NCBI RefSeq assembly: GCF_019042655.1
Contig: NZ_JAHPZO010000002.1
Span: 62,001 to 126,000, forward strand
Direction of reading: 5' to 3'
Length of the DNA stretch: 64,000 nucleotides
From: Planococcus sp. CP5-4_YE
Lineage (GTDB): Bacteria; Bacillota; Bacilli; Bacillales_A; Planococcaceae
Below the pieces are notes generated by a model. The model did not search any database and was not told the origin of the DNA. It saw only the letters and a program-made list of their open reading frames with translations. The position numbers were made by a program, and so were the translations under genes. This document shows positions 1 through 7,234 of this stretch, piece after piece; the stretch's first letter is position 1, and every line of letters begins with the position of its first letter.

Positions 1-94
1 GCGCCGAGACTTTCGTCATCAGAACGCCAGCCAAGAGGAAAATTCCGCCGATCAATATCACACCATCTACACTGAAATTCTGTATATTGACCAC
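1..94 (-). CDS. N-terminal fragment of a probable CPA1-type Na+(K+)/H+ antiporter
   Basis: Only the first ~31 codons lie in the window; the gene runs off the left edge. The translation (about VVNIQNFSVDGVILIGGIF then LLAGVLMTKVSA) has the opening hydrophobic helix and the 'L.GVL.TK.S' pattern seen at the start of CvrA/NhaP2-like cation/proton antiporters, which exchange K+ or Na+ for protons in the membrane. The GTG start is a guess: an in-frame ATG at 119-121 overlaps a TATAAT box and would be leaderless, while GGGAGAGG sits just before or over the chosen GTG. Identification rests on a short stretch and could be another polytopic transporter. Confidence 0.45.
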   Translation of the reverse strand, partial: MVNIQNFSVDGVILIGGIFLLAGVLMTKVSA

Positions 95-144
95 CTCTCC
101 CGTAAAATATTTTGAATTCATTATACCATAATAATGGCCCTACT

Positions 145-179
145 TAAAAAAGCGGCACTCCGTCTAAAGGAGTGCCGCT
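145..179 (-). terminator. Rho-independent terminator of murB
   Basis: Perfect 11-bp stem (agcggcactcc / ggagtgccgct) with a 7-nt loop, followed on the minus strand by a run of Ts. It lies just after the murB stop codon. Confidence 0.9.
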
Positions 180-187
180 AGTTTAAA

Positions 188-1105
188 TCAAGCCATTTCT
201 TCGCCGACGATTTTCACTTCAAGCTCCAAATCGATGCCGAATTTTTCGAACACCGCTTTTTTCACCATTTCAATCGTTTGAATATAGTCATTAGCGGTCG
301 CGTTGTTTTTATTGACGATAAATCCAGCGTGCTTTGTCGAAACTTCCGCACCGCCAAATCCCTTGCCCTGCAATCCGCTCTCCTGAATCAACTTGCCGGC
401 AAAATTACCTGGCGGACGTTTGAAGACACTTCCTGCAGAAGGGAATTCAAGCGGCTGCTTGCTTTCACGTTGGAAAGTCAAATCAGACATTTTCGCATCA
501 ATGATCCGCTGCTCGCCTATTTCGAGGCCAAACTCGGAAGCTAGGACATAAAAGCCTTTCTTCGTGATGATGCTTTTCCGGTAGCCGAGTTCCAACTCAT
601 CTTTCGTCAAGACCAGCTTTTCCCCTTCTTTCGTCAAGACCGTCGCCTGGACGATGACGTCTTGAATCTCGCCGCCGTATGCACCGGCGTTCATTGCCAT
701 TGCGCCGCCGATTGAACCCGGGATGCCGCAGGCGAATTCCAATCCTGTCAGCTGTCGGTCAGCTGCCGCTCGCGATACGGTTTTAATGTCTGCTCCACCT
801 TGTGCGATGACTGTCGTGCCGTTGATCATGATGCCATCCAGCTTTTTGAAAGTCAGCACGATTCCACGGACGCCGCCATCGCGAACGACCATATTGGAGC
901 CATTCCCGAGCATCAAGAGCGGGATATCATTATCATATGCATATTTCACAGTATAAGCTACTTCATCTTCAGTTGTTGGTGCTACAAATATATCGGCCGG
1001 CCCGCCCATTTTCGTCAATGTATGCAAATGCAAAGGCTCGTCCATTTTGACGTGATCTTCTGCCACAAAACGGCGCAAATCCATCAACCAAGTTTCTTTC
1101 ATCAT
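188..1105 (-). CDS. murB: UDP-N-acetylenolpyruvoylglucosamine reductase MurB
   Basis: Cytoplasmic FAD enzyme that reduces UDP-GlcNAc-enolpyruvate to UDP-MurNAc with NADPH, the second committed step of peptidoglycan precursor synthesis. Visible signatures are the FAD-binding N-terminal region (KMGGPADIFVAPT, LGNGSNMVV), the central GIPGSIGGA loop, GYRKS, and the C-terminal AGSVFKRPPG segment whose serine is the expected proton donor; this is the type II form found in Bacillota. A longer frame reaches 1150, but its first ATG falls on the -10 box of the promoter at 1142-1170. The ATG at 1105, preceded by AAGGGA, gives 305 residues, the normal family length. Monocistronic with its own terminator and divergent from the yceI-like gene. 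Confidence 0.95.
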   Translation of the reverse strand: MMKETWLMDLRRFVAEDHVKMDEPLHLHTLTKMGGPADIFVAPTTEDEVAYTVKYAYDNDIPLLMLGNGSNMVVRDGGVRGIVLTFKKLDGIMINGTTVIAQGGADIKTVSRAAADRQLTGLEFACGIPGSIGGAMAMNAGAYGGEIQDVIVQATVLTKEGEKLVLTKDELELGYRKSIITKKGFYVLASEFGLEIGEQRIIDAKMSDLTFQRESKQPLEFPSAGSVFKRPPGNFAGKLIQESGLQGKGFGGAEVSTKHAGFIVNKNNATANDYIQTIEMVKKAVFEKFGIDLELEVKIVGEEMA

Positions 1106-1141
1106 TCCAAGCAAATCCCTTCTAAACTTTTCGCTCTTAAT

Positions 1142-1170
1142 AGTATCCATTTTTCATCATGTTTTGACAA
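1142..1170 (-). promoter_or_regulatory. Sigma-A promoter of murB
   Basis: On the minus strand TTGTCA (1165-1170), a 17-bp spacer and GATACT (1142-1147). Transcription would start inside the longest possible murB frame, which supports the downstream start codon. Confidence 0.7.
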
Positions 1171-1188
1171 GTGATATTGCCTTGTTAA

Positions 1189-1241
1189 GGACTAAAGTCC
1201 AGATAAATTTTATCTTTAATTAAAACTACTTTAATTAAAAC
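1189..1241. promoter_or_regulatory. Cluster of palindromes and direct repeats between murB and yceI-like promoters
   Basis: Consecutive elements: palindrome GGACTaaAGTCC (1189-1200), palindrome AGATAAAtTTTATCT (1201-1215), then two direct copies of TTTAATTAAAAC (1215-1226 and 1230-1241), each holding a 10-bp palindrome. The second copy ends three bases before the -35 box of the yceI-like gene, so a regulator binding here is likely. Its identity is unknown. Confidence 0.5.
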
Positions 1242-1244
1242 CTA

Positions 1245-1273
1245 TTGACTTCAAGATATTATGTGTTTATAGT
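1245..1273 (+). promoter_or_regulatory. Sigma-A promoter of yceI-like gene
   Basis: TTGACT (1245-1250), exactly 17 bp, TATAGT (1268-1273); transcription would begin about 30 bases before the start codon. Confidence 0.8.
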
Positions 1274-1307
1274 AAAGCTACCACATATGAAATTGGAGGA
1301 ATTACTC

Positions 1308-1832
1308 ATGAAAAAATGGACAGTAGACCAAGCGCATTCAGAAATCGGATTTTCCGTGAAACACATGATGATCTCGAAAGTGAAAGGCTCTTTCGCTTCA
1401 TATGAAGCCCAGGTGGAAGCAGATGAAAACAACTTGGAAAATGCATTGATCGATTTCAAAATCGATGTGACAAGCATTGACACCAATAACGAAGACCGCG
1501 ACAACCATTTGCGCTCTGCAGATTTCTTTGACGCTGAACAGCATCCCTACATTACGTTCAACGCAACCGATATCCGCAAAAAAGACGATGACGAATACGA
1601 GCTTGAAGGTGATTTGACGATCAAAGGCGTTACGCGTCCTGCGAAATTCGAAGCGGAATATGGCGGCAAAGCCACCAACCCGTGGGGCGTAGAAGTTGTT
1701 GCGTATAACGTCAACGGCAAGATTAACCGTAAAGATTTCGGATTGACATGGAATCAGGCGCTTGAAACAGGCGGCGTGCTTGTCGGCGAAGACATTAAAT
1801 TGAACTTGGAAATCCAAGCGAACCCAGCATAA
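1308..1832 (+). CDS. YceI-family polyisoprenoid-binding-like protein
   Basis: 174-residue YceI-like protein, a lipocalin-type beta barrel that binds isoprenoid or other amphipathic ligands; no signal peptide is visible, so it should be cytoplasmic. Family marks are the N-terminal W.vD..HSEIGFSVKHMMISKVKGSF, the central SIDTNNEDRDNHLRSADFFD, GDLTIKGVTRP and the C-terminal NRKDFGLTWNQALETGGVLVGE. The ATG after GGAGGA (1295-1300) is chosen over an upstream in-frame codon that would overlap the -10 box. Single-gene unit with a strong promoter preceded by repeated AT-rich palindromes. Molecular function in Bacillales is not established. Confidence 0.9.
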   Translation: MKKWTVDQAHSEIGFSVKHMMISKVKGSFASYEAQVEADENNLENALIDFKIDVTSIDTNNEDRDNHLRSADFFDAEQHPYITFNATDIRKKDDDEYELEGDLTIKGVTRPAKFEAEYGGKATNPWGVEVVAYNVNGKINRKDFGLTWNQALETGGVLVGEDIKLNLEIQANPA

Positions 1833-1840
1833 GTAAGCAT

Positions 1841-1873
1841 AAAAAAGAAGCAGCCTGCGCTGCTTCTTTTTTT
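1841..1873. terminator. Bidirectional terminator
   Basis: Stem gaagcag / ctgcttc flanked by an A run on one side and a T run on the other; serves the convergent yceI-like gene and the Rieske oxidoreductase gene. Confidence 0.9.
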
Positions 1874-1879
1874 TACGTT

Positions 1880-3433
1880 TTATACGCCGCCTTCTAATTT
1901 CTTCAGTGGTTTCACGGCAGGCCCTTCCAGTACTTCGCCTGTGTGTGAGAATCGTGAGCCGTGGCACGGGCAATCCCAGGAAGTTTCAGCATCGTTCCAT
2001 GCCACGTCACAGCCCATATGCGTACAGGTCGGTTTGACGAGATGCACTTGGCCGTATTCATCGCGGTAGCCGCCAGCTTTTTTGCCGTCCACTTTGACAA
2101 GGCCGCCCTGCCCTTTTTCAAGGTCGTCGATGGTCTTAGACGCTTTTTTCAATTTACCGCTTACCAGTTCTTTCGCCACTGATGCATTGTCTTTCAAAAA
2201 GCTTGCCGCGTCGATAGCTTTTACTTTCGGCCGTGTCGGGTCGAATAGCGCAGCGTATGGGTTATCGCGCCCGACGATTTGGTCGGTCAAAATCCGACCG
2301 GCAATGGCGCCATTCGACATGCCCCATTTATGGAATCCGGTCGCGACGAGAATATTTTCATATCCAGCGGTGATCGTGCCGACATAAGGGATTTTATCCA
2401 AAGTCGTCATATCCTGGGATGACCAGCGATACGGAATTTCCTCTGCAGCAAAATAATCTTCGCCGAATTTCGCTAAATTCTCGTAATGTTCCATCGTGTC
2501 TGCGGAACTTTGCCCTGTGGCGTGGCCATCCCCGCCAAGCAACAAGAGTTTCTCTCCGTCTTCTCCCGGCGTAAAGCGGATGGATCGGGATGGGCTGTCG
2601 GCACTGATATACATGCCTTCAGGAATCTTGCCCTCAGTCCGGACAGCAATGGCATAGGAGCGGTTGACAGACAGCCTTGAGAAATACATGCCGTCAAAAT
2701 CATTGAATGGATAATGCGTAGCGACTACTACTTTGTCGCAGGACAAATGAGATAAGTTTTCCGTTTGGATCACCGGATCTTTTTTGCTCAGGATTTTCAC
2801 GGCGCGGCTTTGTTCATGAATGTCCACGCCCATTTTCTCCAGTTCCTTTACAAGGCCGGTCAGGAATTTTACCGGATGGAATTGCGCCTGGTTGCGCATG
2901 ACGAGCGCTTCTGTCACAGGGAATGGCAGTTCCGACTCCTCACGCGCAAGCCCGCCGTCTATGCCAAGCTTTTGATATGCTTCCGCCTCTTTTTCCAACA
3001 ACTTTACCGTGGAATCTTTTGTCGAATAGATAAATGCATCTTGATGTGAAAAATCGCAATCGATGTTCAGCTCTTTTGCCGTTTCTTCGATAAACTTCAA
3101 GCCTTCCATATTGGCTTCGTAATAAAGCTTCGCTTGTTTTTCCCCAGCTAACTTGATTAGCGGCGCATAATACAGGCCATGCTGAGCTGAAATCTTCGCA
3201 GTGGTATAGCCCGTAACGCCATCGATCAATTTGCCAGCATCAAGAAGTGTTACTTTTTTTCCTTCCTTCGCCAATAGATACGCGGTGATGACACCGGCGA
3301 TGCCAGCCCCCACTACTGCAACTTCCGTAGACTTATTGCCGGTAAATGCCGGGTAATCCGGCAGTTCCTTGTACGCTCTCCAAAAAGACTCCTTCGATTC
3401 GGGAATACGGCTTTGCTGTTCATTTTGAGACAT
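1880..3433 (-). CDS. FAD-dependent oxidoreductase with C-terminal Rieske domain (YhfW-like)
   Basis: 517-residue soluble protein. Residues ~35-400 form a DAO/glycine-oxidase-type FAD fold (VAVVGAGIAGVITAYLLAKEG dinucleotide motif near residue 40). The last ~90 residues are a Rieske domain with CTHMGC and CPCHGS, the Cys-His pairs that hold a 2Fe-2S cluster. This matches Bacillus YhfW: an amine- or amino-acid-type dehydrogenase passing electrons to an attached ferredoxin-like centre; substrate unknown. Start ATG follows AAAGGAGGGG. It is expressed alone, ending at the terminator shared with the yceI-like gene. Confidence 0.9.
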   Translation of the reverse strand: MSQNEQQSRIPESKESFWRAYKELPDYPAFTGNKSTEVAVVGAGIAGVITAYLLAKEGKKVTLLDAGKLIDGVTGYTTAKISAQHGLYYAPLIKLAGEKQAKLYYEANMEGLKFIEETAKELNIDCDFSHQDAFIYSTKDSTVKLLEKEAEAYQKLGIDGGLAREESELPFPVTEALVMRNQAQFHPVKFLTGLVKELEKMGVDIHEQSRAVKILSKKDPVIQTENLSHLSCDKVVVATHYPFNDFDGMYFSRLSVNRSYAIAVRTEGKIPEGMYISADSPSRSIRFTPGEDGEKLLLLGGDGHATGQSSADTMEHYENLAKFGEDYFAAEEIPYRWSSQDMTTLDKIPYVGTITAGYENILVATGFHKWGMSNGAIAGRILTDQIVGRDNPYAALFDPTRPKVKAIDAASFLKDNASVAKELVSGKLKKASKTIDDLEKGQGGLVKVDGKKAGGYRDEYGQVHLVKPTCTHMGCDVAWNDAETSWDCPCHGSRFSHTGEVLEGPAVKPLKKLEGGV

Positions 3434-3524
3434 GCTGCCCCTCCTTTATTGAATGTTTTGCTTATTGACTGTCTACCCCTATGTGGAAATCATTAATCAA
3501 TAAATGGAAGAAGGTCAGCTGAGT

Positions 3525-3571
3525 TCATTTAATTGCGAGGCTTGAGCGCAGTGAAAGTCGAGCAATTAAAT
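3525..3571. repeat. Long intergenic inverted repeat
   Basis: Perfect 11-bp arms catttaattgc / gcaattaaatg separated by 25 bases, in which GGCTT / AAGTC can extend the stem. There is no T run, so it is not a standard terminator. It lies between the Rieske oxidoreductase promoter side and the azoreductase terminator. Confidence 0.6.
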
Positions 3572-3634
3572 GCGTAAAAGAAAAGCTGAATTGATCCATT
3601 TGATTGGAAAAGCTTGGTCCCGGCAATTTTAAAC

Positions 3635-3672
3635 AAAAAAAGACGGAAACGCCGAAGCATTTCCGTCTTTTT
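3635..3672 (-). terminator. Terminator of azoreductase gene
   Basis: Stem aaaaagacggaaa / tttccgtcttttt with a 10-nt loop, ending in Ts on the minus strand just beyond the stop codon. Confidence 0.9.
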
Positions 3673-3678
3673 CAACCA

Positions 3679-4311
3679 TTATGCGTTTACTTTAGAAAGT
3701 GTGTTAGCTGTTTCTTTCACGTGTTCCATGCCGTCTGCAATGATTTGCTCAGCGCGGTCAGGGTACATATTGTGGCCTTCGATAATGACTTCTTCGATAT
3801 CTGTGATGCCGAAGAAGTTCATGATGGCGCGGATGTAGTTGACGCTCATTTCGCTAGGCGCCATTTCCGGTGTCGAGTAGACGCCGCCACGTGCGTTCAA
3901 GATGATGACTTTCTTCTCTGGGACCAAGCCAACCGGGCCTTCTTCCGTGTACTTGAAGGTCATGCCTGCACGGTAGACATAGTCGATGAATGTTTGCAAT
4001 GCGGCAGGAATTGTTTTATTCCACAATGGGAATGCGAAAACGACTACATCAGCGTCCATGAATGCGTCCATCGCCTTGTTGGCTGCAGTCAAGATGCGCT
4101 GCTCCAGGTCAGTCAATTCTTCAGCCTGTGCGGACTTCTGCATGGCATCGAAGAAATCCTGGCCGAAATACGGCATATCTTCTGCAAATACGTCAAACGT
4201 GTTGACTTCCGCATCTGTCTTTAAGTTATCCATGAATACTTCGTGCATTTTACTTGAAACGCCCTCAGAAGCCGGACGGTTATTGGCTTTTACGACTAAA
4301 ATGTTTTCCAC
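3679..4311 (-). CDS. azoR: FMN-dependent NADH-azoreductase (AzoR family)
   Basis: 210-residue flavodoxin-like protein that reduces quinones and azo compounds in two-electron steps with NADH, protecting the cytoplasm from electrophilic quinones. Seen: N-terminal VVKANNRPASEGVSSKMHEVF (FMN phosphate loop), FAFPLWNKTIPAALQTFIDYVYRAGMTFKYTEEGPVGL and LNARGGVYS, all typical of AzoR1/AzoR2. Starts at GTG with AAGGGAG eight bases upstream. The promoter spacer carries TCTCGAATTA, repeated once more downstream, resembling the MhqR operator that controls azoR2 in B. subtilis. It lies downstream of the DsbA-like gene but has its own promoter. Confidence 0.93.
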   Translation of the reverse strand: MENILVVKANNRPASEGVSSKMHEVFMDNLKTDAEVNTFDVFAEDMPYFGQDFFDAMQKSAQAEELTDLEQRILTAANKAMDAFMDADVVVFAFPLWNKTIPAALQTFIDYVYRAGMTFKYTEEGPVGLVPEKKVIILNARGGVYSTPEMAPSEMSVNYIRAIMNFFGITDIEEVIIEGHNMYPDRAEQIIADGMEHVKETANTLSKVNA

Positions 4312-4346
4312 TTGTAAAACTCCCTTATACTATTAATATTATTCTT

Positions 4347-4392
4347 TAATTCGAGACTTTTTAATTATAAGTAATTCGAGATACAAAGTCAA
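4347..4392 (-). promoter_or_regulatory. azoR promoter with two MhqR-like operator copies
   Basis: Minus strand: TTGACT (4387-4392), 17 bp, TATAAT (4364-4369). TCTCGAATTA occurs twice, inside the spacer (4372-4381) and just downstream of the -10 box (4347-4356), 25 bp apart. With flanking bases the spacer copy reads TATCTCGAATTAct, matching the left half of the published MhqR palindrome. Identity of the regulator is inferred. Confidence 0.7.
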
Positions 4393-4406
4393 TTTGCTTG
4401 CTCAAG

Positions 4407-5117
4407 TCATTCGCCGTCGCAGGAATCTCCTGTGCAAAAGCTTGTTTTCGCTTTTCCGATCGGCTTCAATGCCGGACGCAAACCTTCTTCTTCACCGATT
4501 TGTTCCAATGCCTCAATGAACGCTTCAAGCGGCTGTGCGCCGGAAATCGCATACTTTCGGTTAACGACGAAAAACGGGACGCCTTGTACACCGATCTGTC
4601 CAGCTTCTTGGATGTCTTGTTCGACTTCGCCCTGGAATTGATTCGAATTAAGAACTTCCGCTGCCTGTTGTCGATTAAGACCGGCTTTTTCAGCAATCGT
4701 CAGTAATGTCTCCACGTTGCTGATATTATTCGCTTTTTCGAAGTAGTGGTGCATCAATAGCTCGGTCAGTTGATGTTCTCCACCTTGCGTGGCAGCCCAT
4801 TTGACGAGTCGATGTGCAGTAAATGTATTAGCGTGAGGCATGTTATCCACATCATAATGCAGGTCGAATGCTTTAGCCTGCTGTGCAACGCCCACTGTCA
4901 TTTCCTTTGCTCGTTCGAGGCTTTGCCCCATCTTTTCCGCTAAGTGTTCATAGGCGAACCTGTTGGAGTCCACTGGCGCTTGTGGATCCAATTCGTATGC
5001 TTTAAATGTGATCTCCGCTTGGCTCTCATAGCCTGAGCGTACGAGTGCTTGTTCCAATGTGCGTTTTCCTATATAACAGAATGGGCAAACGTAATCTGAC
5101 CAAACTTCAATTTTCAT
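4407..5117 (-). CDS. DsbA/FrnE-family thioredoxin-fold oxidoreductase
   Basis: 236-residue cytoplasmic thiol-disulfide protein of the DsbA/FrnE (2-hydroxychromene-2-carboxylate isomerase-like) family. The active-site motif CPFC is at residues ~11-14 (WSDYVCPFCYIGKRTLEQAL). The alpha-helical insert (MPHANTFTAHRLVKWA) and GVQGVPFFVVNRKYAISGAQP with its cis-proline loop are clear. Members have been tied to oxidative and disulfide stress resistance and are often labelled polyketide-biosynthesis FrnE. The C-terminus has an extra CTGDSCDGE, a possible second redox pair. It has its own promoter and lies directly upstream of azoR, fitting a thiol/quinone stress role. Confidence 0.88.
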   Translation of the reverse strand: MKIEVWSDYVCPFCYIGKRTLEQALVRSGYESQAEITFKAYELDPQAPVDSNRFAYEHLAEKMGQSLERAKEMTVGVAQQAKAFDLHYDVDNMPHANTFTAHRLVKWAATQGGEHQLTELLMHHYFEKANNISNVETLLTIAEKAGLNRQQAAEVLNSNQFQGEVEQDIQEAGQIGVQGVPFFVVNRKYAISGAQPLEAFIEALEQIGEEEGLRPALKPIGKAKTSFCTGDSCDGE

Positions 5118-5138
5118 AACTACTCACCTCGCCACTTA

Positions 5139-5167
5139 CTATAGCAATGACATAGATACGCCACAAT
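5139..5167 (-). promoter_or_regulatory. Sigma-A promoter of DsbA-like gene
   Basis: Minus strand TTGTGG (5162-5167), 17-bp spacer, TATAGT (5139-5144), about 20 bases before the start codon. Confidence 0.65.
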
Positions 5168-5193
5168 TTTTTTGCTTGAAAATAATTCCCAGC

Positions 5194-5224
5194 ACAAAAA
5201 AACTGACTCCCCATAGGGAATCAG
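5194..5224 (-). terminator. Terminator of ppaC
   Basis: Stem formed by ctgattccc and gggagtcag (one G-T pair) with a T run on the minus strand; the stop codon of ppaC is part of the 5' arm. Confidence 0.85.
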
Positions 5225-6147
5225 CTTAAAGCTTCGGTAATGACCGGAACAATTTGTTTTTTTCTTGAGACGACGCCCGGCAGGATCACGCGGTTGTTGA
5301 CGACGCTTGACTCGAAGGCAGATTCGATGATGTCTGCGCGGCGTCCAAGGACAATCGCTTCTGAGTTATTGTTCAGGATGTCTGTGACAGCGAAGACGAA
5401 AAGGTCCAGATCTTTGGCGGTGACTGTATTGCTGATGAGCACTTCCAATTCCGCCTGGCGCTCCAGCACTTCCGAAACATCGATAGCGTTGACTTGTGCC
5501 ACTTCAAAACGATGGTCGCCCGCATCAAATTCCTTGGAATCGAGTGAAATCAAATCTTCCAGTGTTTTATTGCTTAAATCGGCGCCAGCTTTCAACAAGG
5601 CAAGGCCGTACTCTTGCGAATCGACGCCGGCGATCTCTGCCAGTTCCTGCGCTGCTTGAATGTCCTGATCAGTGCAGGTCGGGGATTTGAACAGCAATGA
5701 ATCCGAAATGATGGCCGATAGCATCAACCCGGCAATATCAGCCGGCACTTCGACACCATGCTCTTTATAGAGCTTCAATAAAATCGTCGCTGTGCATCCG
5801 ACAGGCTCTGCGCGGAAATAGAGCGGATCGGTTGTTTCGAAATTGGCGATTCGGTGGTGGTCTATTACTTCGATCACTTGGACTTCATCGATATCATCGA
5901 TACTCTGCTGGCGCTCGTTATGATCAACAAGGATGACTTGCTTCACTTCGTCCGAAGCGCGTTTCACTAAACGGGGATTCGCGGCTTTAAAACGATCAAG
6001 CGCAAAAAGCGTCTCATTGTTCGATTCACCGAGGCGAATGGCTTCAGCATCCATTCCGAGCTCTTTTTTCAAATGGGCATAAGCGATCGCCGAACAGATC
6101 GAATCGGTGTCCGGATTTTTATGACCTAATACAAAAACGTTTGACAT
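5221..6147 (-). CDS. ppaC: Manganese-dependent inorganic pyrophosphatase
   Basis: 308-residue DHH-family (family II) pyrophosphatase hydrolysing PPi to phosphate in the cytoplasm and so pulling biosynthetic reactions forward. Motifs: N-terminal [17 protein letters not shown] (metal-binding His/Asp), VDHNE, the DHH motif in [11 protein letters not shown], and C-terminal [12 protein letters not shown] carrying the substrate-binding SRKKQ. An in-frame extension to 6252 is ignored because the ATG at 6147 has a good AGGAGG site and yields the usual length. Monocistronic, with its terminator overlapping the stop codon. Confidence 0.95.
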   Translation of the reverse strand: MSNVFVLGHKNPDTDSICSAIAYAHLKKELGMDAEAIRLGESNNETLFALDRFKAANPRLVKRASDEVKQVILVDHNERQQSIDDIDEVQVIEVIDHHRIANFETTDPLYFRAEPVGCTATILLKLYKEHGVEVPADIAGLMLSAIISDSLLFKSPTCTDQDIQAAQELAEIAGVDSQEYGLALLKAGADLSNKTLEDLISLDSKEFDAGDHRFEVAQVNAIDVSEVLERQAELEVLISNTVTAKDLDLFVFAVTDILNNNSEAIVLGRRADIIESAFESSVVNNRVILPGVVSRKKQIVPVITEALS

Positions 6148-6374
6148 AAATAATGGCCTCCTGGCTTGTGTAGTTTCTGAGATTATTCTATCACAAATTT
6201 CTTCTCCATAAAAAATCTGCGACTGAAAACCTAGTATTACACAGCGTTCCACTAACTAAATGTAGAGATAATTTTAGAATTATCAGTATTTTTAAAGTTT
6301 AGTGTGTACTTTAGCACGCTTGAATGGTATTATATTACTAACTAATCCTATTTTTTTGGAAGGAAGAGGTGCCA

Positions 6375-7175
6375 GTGACTATATTATTGGAAAAGAAATA
6401 CATTCCCCTGTCCCATTATTTTCAATCCGCGACGAATTCCAATATCCGTTTGACCTTTTCGGAAATCGAGCAGATCATGGGCCAGAACTTGCCCAACGCC
6501 GCTTACTTGAACAAAAGCTGGTGGAAAAAGTCGAAGCCCCCCGCAAAACATTTCCATGCCTGGATGGATTCCGGCTACCGCGTTGCGGAAGTCGAACCCG
6601 ACCGTTATGTCGTCTTCGAAAAAGCAGATGCCAAGAACACAGCAGCCAATAAAGAGGACGAAGACAAAGATATTTTGTTGATCCGCACTGCTGAACACGG
6701 AGATGCCCGGTCGCTGGCTTTGCTCCAAAAAGCCGTGGAGGCGGAATCCGACTTCATGCTTTATGGAAAGGACGAGCGCTCGCTTTCCACGCAGCGTGTC
6801 CGCAAGCAAATCATCGAGTGGAAGCAAAGTGGCCATTCCGCTATTATCATCGCCATTTTGAATGGCCAGCACGTTGGCTATTTGATGGTCATCGGCAATG
6901 AAGCGCAGCGGGCACAACACCGAGCAGCATTGGTCCTAGGCCTTCTCAAGGAAGCACAAGGCAAAGGCATCGCCAAATCGCTCCTCGAAAAAGCGGAAGA
7001 CTGGGCCAAGCAAAAAGGCATCTCCCGCCTGGAATTGACGGTCCTCGAAGCCAACGAGCGCGCCCGCAAGCTCTATGAAAAAGCCGGGTTCAAAGCAGAA
7101 GGTACTCGCCACCGCTCGCTCATCATCGACGGAAAAGAACACGATGAAATCTACTTAGCTAAGTTTTTGGACTAA
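6375..7175 (+). CDS. GNAT acetyltransferase with extra N-terminal domain
   Basis: 266 residues in two parts. Residues ~5-80 (KKYIPLSHYFQ..., LTFSEIEQIMGQNLP, WWKKS, HAWMDSGYRVAEVEPDRYVVFEK) resemble a small domain found alone or attached to other proteins in bacteria (DUF7662-type), with the 'LTF.EIE...G..LP ... W' pattern. A short acidic linker leads to a GNAT domain (residues ~95-266) with VLGLLKEAQGKGIAKSLLEKAEDWA as the acetyl-CoA loop and ANERARKLYEKAGFKAEGT. It should transfer an acetyl group to an unknown substrate; the N-terminal part may recognise it. Two GTG starts six bases apart are possible; the second is better spaced from AAGGAAG. Confidence 0.8.
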   Translation: MTILLEKKYIPLSHYFQSATNSNIRLTFSEIEQIMGQNLPNAAYLNKSWWKKSKPPAKHFHAWMDSGYRVAEVEPDRYVVFEKADAKNTAANKEDEDKDILLIRTAEHGDARSLALLQKAVEAESDFMLYGKDERSLSTQRVRKQIIEWKQSGHSAIIIAILNGQHVGYLMVIGNEAQRAQHRAALVLGLLKEAQGKGIAKSLLEKAEDWAKQKGISRLELTVLEANERARKLYEKAGFKAEGTRHRSLIIDGKEHDEIYLAKFLD

Positions 7176-7185
7176 GCCAAAATCA

Positions 7186-7223
7186 AAAATGCCCACCATT
7201 CACTTTTGAATGGTGGGCATTTT
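7186..7223. terminator. Bidirectional terminator
   Basis: 17-bp perfect stem (aaaatgcccaccattca and its complement) with a 4-nt loop, flanked by A and T tracts, between the convergent acetyltransferase and arsB genes. Confidence 0.92.
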
Positions 7224-7234
7224 CGTTGCGTTAA

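Noticed and set aside
3604-4224. 206-codon plus-strand frame opposite azoR
   Set aside because: Starts inside the azoR terminator and mirrors the azoR codons; no independent evidence.
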